Below the pieces are notes generated by a model. The model worked only from the letters and a program-made list of their open reading frames with translations, made no database searches and was not told the origin of the DNA. From Rhodospirillaceae bacterium (GTDB lineage Bacteria; Pseudomonadota; Alphaproteobacteria; Rhodospirillales; UBA2165), in assembly GCA_002687515.1 (NCBI GenBank), contig NZAK01000174.1:1-32899 (forward strand): a stretch of DNA of 32,899 bases, in the 5' to 3' direction. A program made the position numbers and the translations under genes. Positions 24,242-31,604 of this stretch are shown here, one piece after another. Numbering within the stretch: the first letter of the stretch is position 1; each line of letters starts with the position of its first letter.

Positions 24242-25609
24242 TCAATTCAACTGAAAACCGACCGTGCCGATCAGGGTGGTGCCGTCATGGCGCCGGCGGC
24301 GGACCGGACCGGCGTTGGCGGCACGCCGGTTCTCGCCGCCGACGCTGTAACGCTGGGCATCGTGGGGCGACACATATCCATCGGTCGGGGCCGACAGTTG
24401 CTGCGATACCGGCTTCACCAGGTAGGGGGTGACGATGATCACCAGTTCGCTTTCGTCGCGCTGGAAACGGTCCGACTTGAATAACGTGCCAAGCACCGGA
24501 ATGTCACCGAGGCCGGGGAATTTGGAAATATCGTGGGTCACATTGTTTTGCAAAAGGCCGGCGATGGCGAAACTTTGGCCACTGCCCAGCTCGATGGTGG
24601 TTTCGGCGCGGCGCGTGGTCAGCGACGGAACCTGGAAATTGTTCAGGGTCACGGCATTGCTCGAGGAAAGCTGGCTGACCTCGGGGCGGACATGCAGGTT
24701 GACGCGGCTCTTGCCGATAATTGTCGGCGTGAAGGCCAGCGATACACCGAATTTCTTGAACTCGATGGTGACCGTGCCGTCGGAGCCGGGAACCAGGATC
24801 GGAAATTCGCCGCCGGCAAGGAAGCTTGCGGTTTCGCCCGATGTCGCGGTCAGGTTGGGCTCGGCAAGGACCTGCACCAGGCCCTCTTCCTCGAGCGCGT
24901 CGATCACCGCGTTCAGGTTCCAGCCGAACTTGCTGACCCCGGAGGTGATGGAATTGATGGCGCTCGATGAAAACGGGTTGGCGGTGGCGACGCCGAGGGC
25001 CAAGCCGCCGATGGAGCCGGCGATGGTCCAATTGAAGCCGAGCTGCTTGTCGACGCCGCGTGATATCTCGGCGACGCGGACGCGCAGATTGACCTGGTTG
25101 GGCGCGTCGACGCCAAGCCGGTTCAAAATGGTGCCGCCCTCGGGCAGGAATTTTTCCGCCATGCGGACAATGTTCTCGACCTGGGTCGCCGAGTCGACGA
25201 CACCCTCGATGACAATCGAGCTTTCGACGCTGTCGATGAAAATTTGAGCGCCGGGAACAAGACTTTTAACCGCCTTGCGCAAACGACCCAGGTTATGGCT
25301 GACGCTGACCGGGATGTTGGCGAGCACCCGCTCCTGCCCATCGACGGCGAACAAAGTGGTCTGCCCGGGCTTGCGCGCCAATAGATAGATCAGACGCGGC
25401 GATTTGACCTGAATGTCGGCTATTTCGGGATCGGCGACAAATACCGTCCGCGCCGGCGCATCGAGGCGGACCAGCTTGCCCTTGCTGACCTCGAGCTGAA
25501 GCTCGTCGCCGCCACCGCCGATGATCTCCACCGCCGCCGCAGGCGCGGCAAAGGCGGCGGCCAGCACAAAGACGAGCCCATAAAACCAATTCATGTCAGG
25601 TTTGTTCAT
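24242..25609 (-). CDS. cpaC: Tad pilus outer-membrane secretin CpaC (RcpA)
   Basis: 455 aa. Signal peptide ends at about residue 26 (AAPAAA). A pilus/secretin N-terminal domain follows (VRLDAPARTVFVADPEIADI, LIYLLARKPGQTTLFAVD), then a BON-like segment and the secretin domain: VLAEPNLTATSGETASFLAG, GSGQSFAIAGLLQNN and FPGLGDIPVLGTLFKSD. The end, ELVIIVTPYLVKPV, is the usual secretin close, followed by a basic tail (GPVRRRRHDG). It forms the outer-membrane pore for the Flp pilus, stabilised by CpaD. GGAGG is six bases before the ATG at 25609. Its start region lies 17 bases inside the cpaB end. Confidence 0.95.
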   Translation of the reverse strand: MNKPDMNWFYGLVFVLAAAFAAPAAAVEIIGGGGDELQLEVSKGKLVRLDAPARTVFVADPEIADIQVKSPRLIYLLARKPGQTTLFAVDGQERVLANIPVSVSHNLGRLRKAVKSLVPGAQIFIDSVESSIVIEGVVDSATQVENIVRMAEKFLPEGGTILNRLGVDAPNQVNLRVRVAEISRGVDKQLGFNWTIAGSIGGLALGVATANPFSSSAINSITSGVSKFGWNLNAVIDALEEEGLVQVLAEPNLTATSGETASFLAGGEFPILVPGSDGTVTIEFKKFGVSLAFTPTIIGKSRVNLHVRPEVSQLSSSNAVTLNNFQVPSLTTRRAETTIELGSGQSFAIAGLLQNNVTHDISKFPGLGDIPVLGTLFKSDRFQRDESELVIIVTPYLVKPVSQQLSAPTDGYVSPHDAQRYSVGGENRRAANAGPVRRRRHDGTTLIGTVGFQLN

Positions 25610-25626
25610 GACTGCCTCCGCAATCC

Positions 25627-26523
25627 TCAAAACTTGGCTTTTTCGGCCTTCGAGCCGCGCAGCACAACGACGCGAGGCTGCGAGCGGCGCTCCCCGGAGC
25701 GGCCGATGGAAAAGACATCATTGTCGAGGGTGTAATTCCGGCGCGTGCCGGGACGTGCATTGGCGCGGCCGCCGGCGGCGGTGCTTAAATCGGCAAGCGC
25801 ACTTTCACTCTCGCCCCGCGCCAGGCTGTGCAGGCTCAGCGATATGGCGCCCATCTGCAGGCCGATGGCGATCTTCTCGGCCTGTTTCGGCGTCACCTCG
25901 AGGGTCACGTTCTTGACCGGCTTGACCTTGCCGTCGGTCTGTTCGGTTTTCTGGTCGATGGCGATGACGCGGATCGCGGTCAACAGGGTTTTGCTGACAT
26001 AGCGCGTCTGTTTCTTGCCGCGGCCATCATCGCTCGAGAATTTGACGGTCACGATCAAATCGACCTGGTCGCCGGGAAATACGAAGCCGGCGATACCGGT
26101 GGTGGCGTTGACCGGAACCGACACGGCGCGCCCGCCCGGGTTGAGGACGGCGGCAAGGAAACCGCGATCGCCGGGCTGCACGACCCGCTTGCCGGTCAAG
26201 GGCTCGCCCTTGGTGACGCTGGTCCGGACCACCGAACCGATCATTGATTTCAGCGCCTCGTCGGCGTCTTCGGCCTTCACCACATAGCCGTCGGCGACAC
26301 CGTTCTTGGGCCAAGCCAGCCATTTCAAATGCTGTTCCTGAATGAACACGCCCGCCGAAAGATCGCTCGCCGCGACCAATATTTCCGCGGCCGGCGCCTG
26401 TTTTGCGGCGACCACCGTCTCGGTCTGGCCGCGTTGGGCGACGATCCAATTGCGCGCGAACAGGGCCGTGGCGGCGGCCGCGCCGAGGGCGAATATCATC
26501 AGTATGACTGCGCGCAGGGTCAT
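25627..26523 (-). CDS. cpaB: Flp pilus assembly protein CpaB (RcpC)
   Basis: 298 aa. One N-terminal membrane anchor (4-24), then an SAF domain (EILVAASDLSAGVFIQEQHL, VVRTSVTKGEPLTGKRV) and the RcpC/CpaB domain (AVSVPVNATTGIAGFVFPGD-QVDLIVT, KNVTLEVTPKQAEKIAIGLQ). CpaB is a periplasmic protein that works with the secretin. It lies between cpaA and cpaC. The C-terminal tail is Arg-rich (RSGERRSQPRVVVLRGSK). No truncation is apparent. Confidence 0.94.
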   Translation of the reverse strand: MTLRAVILMIFALGAAAATALFARNWIVAQRGQTETVVAAKQAPAAEILVAASDLSAGVFIQEQHLKWLAWPKNGVADGYVVKAEDADEALKSMIGSVVRTSVTKGEPLTGKRVVQPGDRGFLAAVLNPGGRAVSVPVNATTGIAGFVFPGDQVDLIVTVKFSSDDGRGKKQTRYVSKTLLTAIRVIAIDQKTEQTDGKVKPVKNVTLEVTPKQAEKIAIGLQMGAISLSLHSLARGESESALADLSTAAGGRANARPGTRRNYTLDNDVFSIGRSGERRSQPRVVVLRGSKAEKAKF

Positions 26524-26536
26524 GGGTTCACTCCGA

Positions 26537-27043
26537 TCAACCAGCGATCAATTTAAAGCCAACGACGACACCGCCAACCGCAATGGCGACGCCATAAGGC
26601 AGAACATTGCCAAGGAAAACCGCGCCCAGCCGTTGCTGGCCGATGGATTCGCAAGCCAGGGCCAGGGCGTGGCGGGCGGAAGTCATCATTAAAACGGCCA
26701 GCACGCCGCCGACGATGGTGGTTACCAGAACGAAATCGACGATATGCGCCGGTCCCGCCCAAAGCGCCAGCACGGTCATCATTTTGGCATCGCCGCCGCC
26801 GATCTGGCCCAGCGAAAACAAGAGACCTGCAAAAAAGAACATGCCGCCGGCGATTAAGAGCGCCATCGCCCAATCGACGCCGGCGGCGCCCGAAAATGCA
26901 TAAATTGGAAATAGTCCGGCTAGCCCAAGATTGATCGAATTGGGAATACGATAATCGCGGATGTCGTTGACGGCGCCGATAACGGCCAGGACCATCATGC
27001 CGGCGACGCAAAATTCTGTAAATGTATTGGGGACGTACATCAT
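26537..27043 (-). CDS. cpaA: Flp prepilin peptidase CpaA (TadV)
   Basis: 168 aa, an A24A aspartic prepilin peptidase. The two aspartate motifs are NDIRDYRIPN (Asp27/Asp30) and IGGGDAKMM (Asp85 in GGGD-x-K), both intact, with about six membrane segments. It cleaves the leader from Flp and probably from the TadE proteins. Start 27043 or 27040; GGAT lies eight bases upstream but no strong ribosome site is present. An in-frame ATG at 27118 would sit inside the intercistronic hairpin region and is less likely. It is separated from flp by 152 bases that include a 14-bp hairpin. Confidence 0.93.
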   Translation of the reverse strand: MMYVPNTFTEFCVAGMMVLAVIGAVNDIRDYRIPNSINLGLAGLFPIYAFSGAAGVDWAMALLIAGGMFFFAGLLFSLGQIGGGDAKMMTVLALWAGPAHIVDFVLVTTIVGGVLAVLMMTSARHALALACESIGQQRLGAVFLGNVLPYGVAIAVGGVVVGFKLIAG

Positions 27044-27114
27044 CGGGGATCCATGTTTGTCCTGAATTTTCCCTGGCAAAGCGCGTTGGGGGGGAACATT
27101 GCCTTGCTTGGGGT

Positions 27115-27146
27115 GCATCGGGGATGGGCACTCCCATCCCCGATGC
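27115..27146 (-). promoter_or_regulatory. Perfect 14-bp intercistronic hairpin between flp and cpaA
   Basis: GCATCGGGGATGGG (27115-27128) and CCCATCCCCGATGC (27133-27146) form a perfect 14-bp stem with a 4-base loop, 49 bases downstream of the flp stop. No U-tract follows on the minus strand, so it is not a standard terminator. It is likely an RNA processing or stabilising element that keeps flp mRNA abundant relative to the machine genes. Confidence 0.7.
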
Positions 27147-27195
27147 TGAGGAGAACCGAACAGGCGGGGAGAACGCCCGTCGGCTGGCGAAATTT

Positions 27196-27384
27196 TTAGG
27201 GCGTGGCGGCGACGGCGTTGGTCAGCTCTGTCGCAACCGCGTTGAACATGGTCTGCAAGCCACCGCCCATGGCGGTCAGCGCCGTGATGCCGGCAACCGA
27301 GACCAAGGCGGCGATCAAGCCGTATTCAATGGCGGTGGCGCCGGAATCGTCCTTGATCAATTGGATAATGTTTCTGGTTTTCAT
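27196..27384 (-). CDS. flp: Flp/Fap pilin component
   Basis: 62 aa prepilin. The leader MKTRNIIQLIKDDSG ends at the cleavage Gly15; the mature protein starts ATAIEYGLIAALV with the essential Glu5 and Tyr6 of Flp pilins and is 47 residues, mostly one hydrophobic helix. It is the major subunit of the Tad pilus used for surface attachment. ATG at 27384 has GGAG seven bases upstream; ATG at 27396 lacks one. First gene of the long tad unit, about 60 bases from the promoter at 27453-27481. Confidence 0.95.
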   Translation of the reverse strand: MKTRNIIQLIKDDSGATAIEYGLIAALVSVAGITALTAMGGGLQTMFNAVATELTNAVAATP

Positions 27385-27420
27385 GACTGTCTCCATTTCG
27401 TCCGTAGGTATGGCGTAAAA

Positions 27421-27600
27421 TGCAAAAGATATTCTCTCAACTCACAATTCAAATATTAACGAATGGTAAACAAATAGTCAAGTATAAATAAAGAAAATGT
27501 TTTTTAGTACTTTAATCATTATTTACTTTTTATTTAATTATAATTTACTTTTATAAGTAAAACAAATTTAAATAAAATTTGAACTAAACGGGCTTCCCGC
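27421..27600. other. AT-rich regulatory region upstream of flp
   Basis: About 180 bases of very AT-rich DNA in a GC-rich locus. It shares TATTAACGAAT (27454-27464) and AAAATTTGAACTA (27574-27586), and long A/T stretches between them, with the region upstream of tadG. It contains the flp promoter and probably UP-element-like or silencer-binding sequence. No gene. Confidence 0.7.
27453..27481 (-). promoter_or_regulatory. Promoter of the flp-cpa-tad operon
   Basis: On the minus strand: TTGACT (27481-27476), a 17-base spacer and TAATAT (27458-27453), with ATTCGT directly before the -10. The tadG promoter shares the ATTCGTTAATA block. TTTACC-ATTCG-TTAA in the spacer/-10 resembles a degenerate CtrA box (TTAA-N7-TTAA); CtrA controls pilin in Caulobacter, but a site here is only a possibility. 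Confidence 0.65.
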
Positions 27601-27635
27601 GAAGGCGCGGCGCCAATACAAATTTCGATTTAATT

Positions 27636-28208
27636 TCAGGAACTTGCGGGGCCGAGACCGGCGCCCATCTGGCTGGTCTCGAAGCTGGGGAAGGTGAAAT
27701 TATCGGGCATGCCGGGAATACCGGAGATCAGTCGGAACGGGCGTTGAAAATTGATCAGGCGAACCGTGACCAAGGGGATGATGCCGCCCGGCGTGGTGGC
27801 GTCGCCCAAACCGCTGTCGCTGTAGACCAGCTGAACATTGTCCGCGGCGATGGACGGAAACACCGACTGCATGTCGGCGACGATCGCCGTGAATGTAGCG
27901 GCCGAACCGATGCCGGCGCCGGTGCAGTTGACGCCGGTGCCGGTGCCGGTGCAGGTGGCGGTTTCACCGATGGAGAAATCGGCGGCATCGATGACCGCAT
28001 CCTGGATCACGGCGATCCGCGCGGCGCGGCGGGTGGCCTCGCCGGCGCGGTGAAAATCGAACCCGACCAGCGTAAATTCCAGGGCGCCGAGCGAGACCAG
28101 CAGCAACAGCGGCAGCACAAAGGCGAAGCCGATCAGGGACTCGCCCCGCTGATCGCCGATGAGACGGCCAATATATGCGTGTTTAATCGCCGACATAGGC
28201 CTGCTCAT
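27636..28208 (-). CDS. tadE: TadE-like minor pilin (second copy)
   Basis: 190 aa. The TadE signature GDQRGESLIGFAFVLPLLLL is followed by a hydrophobic helix and FDFHRAGEATRRAARIAV. TadE-type proteins are pseudopilins processed by the prepilin peptidase and needed for Flp pilus function. The middle contains a Thr/Gly/Cys run (CTGTGTGVNCTGAG) from a short GGTGCC-type repeat; the two Cys could form a disulphide in the periplasm. ATG at 28208 overlaps the preceding tadE by 26 bases; ATG at 28196 is an alternative. It is the last gene of the tadG-tadE-tadE unit. Confidence 0.88.
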   Translation of the reverse strand: MSRPMSAIKHAYIGRLIGDQRGESLIGFAFVLPLLLLVSLGALEFTLVGFDFHRAGEATRRAARIAVIQDAVIDAADFSIGETATCTGTGTGVNCTGAGIGSAATFTAIVADMQSVFPSIAADNVQLVYSDSGLGDATTPGGIIPLVTVRLINFQRPFRLISGIPGMPDNFTFPSFETSQMGAGLGPASS

Positions 28209-28644
28209 GCTGGGCGGTAAGGGTGAAACCGTCGAGCCCGACGAAGGCCGGCAGGGAATTCAGCATCGGATCAAAGGGAACGCTGGCGGCGACGCGGACA
28301 ACCGGGATCGGCGTTCCATCGACGCTGAAGCTGAGCGTCGTGATTTGCAGATCCGCCGCTGCCAGGCCCCAGCCCGAAACCGCAAAACCGCCGCCATCGA
28401 CGCTGCCGGTCTTCACCAGGTTCTCGGCTTCGGTGATGGTTGCGGCGGTCAGCGGAAAGCTGTGCCGCGCCAGATACAGCGCCCCGGCGCGCACCGATTT
28501 CTCCAAGGCGCCGGCCTGATAGAAGCCGCGCCCCACTTCCAGCATGCCGGTCGACAATAGCAACCAAAGCGGCAGCACGAGGGCGAATTCGACAAGCGCG
28601 TTGCCGCGCTCGTCCCTGGCCCAACTATTCCACCAGCCGGACAT
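28183..28644 (-). CDS. tadE: TadE-like minor pilin (first copy)
   Basis: 153 aa. RDERGNALVEFALVLPLWLL (about 10-29) is the TadE N-terminal motif: charged start, Gly, then Glu in a hydrophobic helix. FYQAGALEKSVRAGALYLAR follows, as in TadE/TadF. It is a likely substrate of CpaA. The gene overlaps the end of tadG by 20 bases and the second tadE by 26, so the three are translated as one coupled unit. Confidence 0.9.
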   Translation of the reverse strand: MSGWWNSWARDERGNALVEFALVLPLWLLLSTGMLEVGRGFYQAGALEKSVRAGALYLARHSFPLTAATITEAENLVKTGSVDGGGFAVSGWGLAAADLQITTLSFSVDGTPIPVVRVAASVPFDPMLNSLPAFVGLDGFTLTAQHEQAYVGD

Positions 28645-29994
28645 TGGCGTGAAAATCCGGATCGTTGGTGGTCGTCAGTGGCCGTTGCACCTCGATATAG
28701 ATGCCGCCGGCGGGCTCGTCTTCGACCATTTGCGTAACGAACGCTTCGATATAATTGCCCGAGGTCGGATAGGTGTGGCTGCCCTTAACGCCCAGCGCCT
28801 GGCATTGCAGCACCGCTATTTGGACCAGACGGCGCGCCGGCCCATTGTCGGCGACCGTGCCGGAGGGCACGCCATCGACGAACGGATTATCGGGATCGGA
28901 CGCGTCGATGGGAATGTCGGCGCCGGCCGGTGTGACGGTAACGAAGCCGGCGGGCAAGGCGCCGTCGATGGGATAGACCGTCTGCTTGCCGTTGCGCGCG
29001 AATTCCAGGCCAAGTTCATAGAGATAGACCTGATAGCGCGAGGCATCGGTCAATTCGGTCGGCAGGGGGCCGGTATGCCGGTCCGCCCAATAGGTGCCGA
29101 TATCCCAGTTGCCGCTGCCATGACTTGGCTGGTGTCGGCGGCAATTTCCGGATCTTTCGGAAAGTTGATCACGTTGGGCGCCGGATAAGGCAAACCGCCG
29201 GGCAGATCGAAGCGGGCGTTGACGCCGTTCTGCACCTTGTTGGTCTTGACGCCGGGCGCGGTGGAAACATCCAGGGTGTAGCAATCGGCGGGCTGAACCG
29301 CGGCCAGCGCGGCCGATATGTCGCTGGCGCCGGAGGAGCCGTCCGGCAGCGCCAGAAGTCCGTAATTACCGGGAGCCCAGGCGGCGCCGCCCGGCGGCGG
29401 CTTCAATTGAATCTGCTTGCCGGCATTTTCCGGCAAAAACGGCGACAGCGACGGATCACTTTCGCCGGGATCGCAGATCATCACCGGCGGCGCATGACAG
29501 ATGAACGGGTTGCTGCCGGCGACGGCGCGGGCGCCTTGGTTGCCTTGGCTCGCGGCCGCCGGCAGGAACCGCGCCAGCACGTAATCGACGCGCCGTGCCT
29601 GCAACTCGAGGCCGATGAAGCGGCTGTCCTCGTCCCCCGTCGCCTCGATTTTTTCTGGCTCCACCTCGCTGTAAAAGGTCACCGATTGAACCGGCAGCGT
29701 CGATCCGTCCGACGGGATGGCGCTTTCCCCAAGGGTGGCGTTGAAGGCCAGCGCCGTCGCCCGCGCCCGCGCCCCGTCGCGTCCATCCAGTTGCGCCGCC
29801 GCCGCCAACGCACCGGCGTCGGCGCGGTTCTGCATCTGTGATCTGAGCACCGATGCGCGCCCGATATCGATCGCCAGGGCACCGGCGCCGACGGTCAGCA
29901 GTCCAAGAAATGCCGAATAAACGGCGACCCCGCCCCGTTCGGAGCGCACCAGTTTAGGATACCATCCATATAATTTTTTAAATTTCCCAAGCAT
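28625..29994 (-). pseudogene. tadG: tadG, interrupted by a one-base frameshift
   Basis: Together the two frames make one TadG-like protein of about 455 residues. The N-terminal part (ATG 29994) has the Tad motif RSERGGVAVYSAFLGLLTVG and IDIGRASVLRSQMQNRADAG. It runs normally to IAADTSQ near 29125, then reads on only to a stop at 29050. From the same point the -1 frame continues SHGSGNWDIGTYWADRHTG and runs to 28625 with TadG-like sequence, ending FHANVRLVE. Restoring one A in CCAAGTCATGG would join them as ...TSQ-SHGSGNW. So the gene is either genuinely broken, mis-sequenced or recoded. TadG is a large, accessory inner-membrane/periplasmic protein of the Tad machine. Confidence 0.8.
29050..29994 (-). 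CDS. tadG: TadG N-terminal part as translated in the uninterrupted frame
   Basis: 314 aa if translated as it stands. Residues about 18-40 form the membrane segment of the Tad motif; the remainder is the periplasmic region with conserved Cys in CHAPPVMICDPGESDP. The last 25 residues (VMAAATGISAPIGR...) are out-of-frame read-through. No ribosome site precedes ATG 29994, and the -10 lies only nine bases upstream, so the mRNA may be leaderless. A TTG at 30030 lies inside the -35 and cannot be the start if this promoter is used. Confidence 0.7.
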   Translation of the reverse strand: MLGKFKKLYGWYPKLVRSERGGVAVYSAFLGLLTVGAGALAIDIGRASVLRSQMQNRADAGALAAAAQLDGRDGARARATALAFNATLGESAIPSDGSTLPVQSVTFYSEVEPEKIEATGDEDSRFIGLELQARRVDYVLARFLPAAASQGNQGARAVAGSNPFICHAPPVMICDPGESDPSLSPFLPENAGKQIQLKPPPGGAAWAPGNYGLLALPDGSSGASDISAALAAVQPADCYTLDVSTAPGVKTNKVQNGVNARFDLPGGLPYPAPNVINFPKDPEIAADTSQVMAAATGISAPIGRTGIPAPCRPN

Positions 29995-29999
29995 GGGTA

Positions 30000-30112
30000 A
30001 TAGTATTAACGAATAATAAGTAATTGTCAATATTAAATAAAGTATAGCGGATTTTTTTATTTAATTATTATTATATTTTTATTTAAATATAATTTGTATA
30101 AAATTTGAACTA
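30000..30112. other. AT-rich regulatory region upstream of tadG
   Basis: A second AT-rich tract with the same end blocks as the flp region, TATTAACGAAT (30004-30014) and AAAATTTGAACTA (30100-30112), 96 bases apart instead of 120. It also separates the tad locus from the divergent EgtB-like gene. No gene. Confidence 0.7.
30003..30030 (-). promoter_or_regulatory. Promoter of the tadG-tadE-tadE unit
   Basis: On the minus strand: TTGACA (30030-30025), a 16-base spacer and TAATAC (30008-30003), again preceded by ATTCGT. Initiation about seven bases on would fall within a few bases of the ATG at 29994. The block matches the flp promoter (ATTCGTTAATA). Confidence 0.6.
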
Positions 30113-30234
30113 TTCCGCCTCAATCGCCTCTTTCGTGCCGTCGTCACCCAATATTTGATCCAGATCAATGAACCTGCGAAGTTGGTCTGTTATCGCGCGC
30201 GCTATGTGGGGCTGTGCGCAAGGGGGATGGGAAA

Positions 30235-31572
30235 ATGGAAATTCTCGAAGAAAAGAAATTTGAGCTGCCGGCGTCCGAGTTGATCCAGGCGGTGGACGAG
30301 GCCCACCGGCACAGTTTGGATTGCATCGCCGATCTCGATGATGCGCAACTGAACGTTCCCATGATGGAATGCGTCAATCCATTCCGCTGGGAGTTGGGGC
30401 ATACCGCGTTTTTCTACGACGTCTTCCTGCTTCGTATCCTTGACCGGGGCGACCCGGTGATGGCGGCCGGTGACGATATGTATGATTCGTTCAAGGTCGC
30501 CCACGACGACCGCTGGGGACTGCCCCTCCCCTCGCAAAAGGAAACGGTCGCCTATGCGGACCAGATAAGGGATCTGATTGTCGAGCGCCTGAGCAGCCAC
30601 GAACCGGACGCCCGTGAGACCTATCTCCACCTGCTGGCCCTGGTTCACGAGGACATGCACGGCGAAGCCTTCACCTATATGCGTCAAACCCTGGGATATG
30701 CCGCGCCGACCTTCGCGATTGCCGAAAACGGAGTGAACGGCGGCGCCATCGGCGAAGGGCCGCTGCCCGGCGACGTGGCGGTTCCGGGCGGCAGCTTTCA
30801 GCTTGGCGCGACGCCGGACCTGCCCTTCGTTTTCGACAACGAGAAATGGGCCCATACCGTTGAGGTCGCGCCCTTCGAGATCGCCCGGGCACCGGTCAGC
30901 AACGCCGAATTCGCCGCATTCGTCGACGACGGCGGATACCAGCGCGAGGAATTATGGGGCTATCAGGGCTGGGTCTGGCGCAACCGGACCGGAGCCCAGA
31001 ACCCGGTCTATTGGCGGAAAGGCGATAAGGGCTGGATGCGCCGCGATTTTGACAGGATGCTTCCGCTCGCCGATCACGCGCCGGTCATTCACCTTACCTG
31101 GTTCGAAGCCACCGCCTATTGCAACTGGGCGAAGCGGCGGCTGCCGAGCGAGGCCGAATGGGAAATGGCGGCCAGCGCCGAACCGGCGGGTAATGGCGGC
31201 GGCGTTGGCGAACGCAAACGGCGCTATCCCTGGGGCGACGAGGCACCGGCGCCGGAACATGCCAATCTCGATGCGCGCGCCATGGGATGCGTCGATGTCG
31301 CGGCCCATGCGGCCGGCGACAGCGCCTTCGGTTGCCGCCAGATGATCGGCAATGTCTGGGAATGGACGGCGACGCCGTTCTATCCCTATCCCGGCTATCG
31401 CATCGATTTCCCCTACAAGGAATATTCGGCCCCCTGGTTCGGCTATCGCTATGTCCTGAAGGGCGGCGCCTGGGCGACCCGGAACCGGTTCGCCTACAAC
31501 ACCTTGCGGAATTTTTTCGACCCCCACCGCAACGACGTCTATGCCGGGTTCCGGACCTGCGCGCCGGCCTAG
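30235..31572 (+). CDS. EgtB-like non-heme iron protein (DinB + SUMF1/FGE-sulfatase domains)
   Basis: 445 aa. The N-terminal DinB-like domain carries the iron-ligand set of EgtB-type sulfoxide synthases: His56 (WELGHTAFF) and HEDMHGE (His138, His142, Glu144; H-x3-H-x-E). The C-terminal part is a formylglycine-enzyme-like domain: VPGGSFQLGATPD, PVSNAEFAAFV, HLTWFEATAYCNWAKRRLPS-EAEWE, MIGNVWEWTA and LKGGAWATRNR. The tail RNFFDPHRNDVYAGFRTC is close to EgtB/SenA-type proteins. The Cys pair of true formylglycine enzymes is missing. EgtB relatives join sulfur (or selenium) to histidine betaine. No EgtD, EgtC, SenB or SenC gene is in the window, so the substrate is open. GGGGGA lies seven bases before the ATG at 30235; GTG at 30214 is less likely. 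A radical SAM gene follows after 29 bases. Confidence 0.85.
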   Translation: MEILEEKKFELPASELIQAVDEAHRHSLDCIADLDDAQLNVPMMECVNPFRWELGHTAFFYDVFLLRILDRGDPVMAAGDDMYDSFKVAHDDRWGLPLPSQKETVAYADQIRDLIVERLSSHEPDARETYLHLLALVHEDMHGEAFTYMRQTLGYAAPTFAIAENGVNGGAIGEGPLPGDVAVPGGSFQLGATPDLPFVFDNEKWAHTVEVAPFEIARAPVSNAEFAAFVDDGGYQREELWGYQGWVWRNRTGAQNPVYWRKGDKGWMRRDFDRMLPLADHAPVIHLTWFEATAYCNWAKRRLPSEAEWEMAASAEPAGNGGGVGERKRRYPWGDEAPAPEHANLDARAMGCVDVAAHAAGDSAFGCRQMIGNVWEWTATPFYPYPGYRIDFPYKEYSAPWFGYRYVLKGGAWATRNRFAYNTLRNFFDPHRNDVYAGFRTCAPA

Positions 31573-31604
31573 GCGGCTGACACGCGGCTGACACGTGGCT
31601 GATG
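31573..31604. repeat. 11-bp tandem repeat in the EgtB-like/radical SAM junction
   Basis: GCGGCTGACAC occurs at 31573-31583 and 31584-31594, and a third, degenerate copy (GTGGCTGATGG) begins at 31595. The third copy supplies the ATG of the next gene. It fills the intercistronic gap and contains no ribosome site. Confidence 0.7.

Noticed and set aside
27044..27118. Upstream ATG (27118) as the cpaA start
   Set aside because: It would place 25 poorly conserved residues inside the hairpin-bearing leader. The start at 27043 gives the usual prepilin-peptidase N-terminus.
27421..27600. AT-rich regions as possible origins or CRISPR leaders
   Set aside because: No DnaA-box cluster, iteron set or spaced repeat array is visible. 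A promoter function explains their position upstream of tad genes.
30235..31572. Formylglycine-generating enzyme as the function of the EgtB-like gene
   Set aside because: The FGE Cys pair is missing near the C-terminus (GGAWATRNRFAYNTLRNFF), and an N-terminal iron-binding domain of EgtB type is present.
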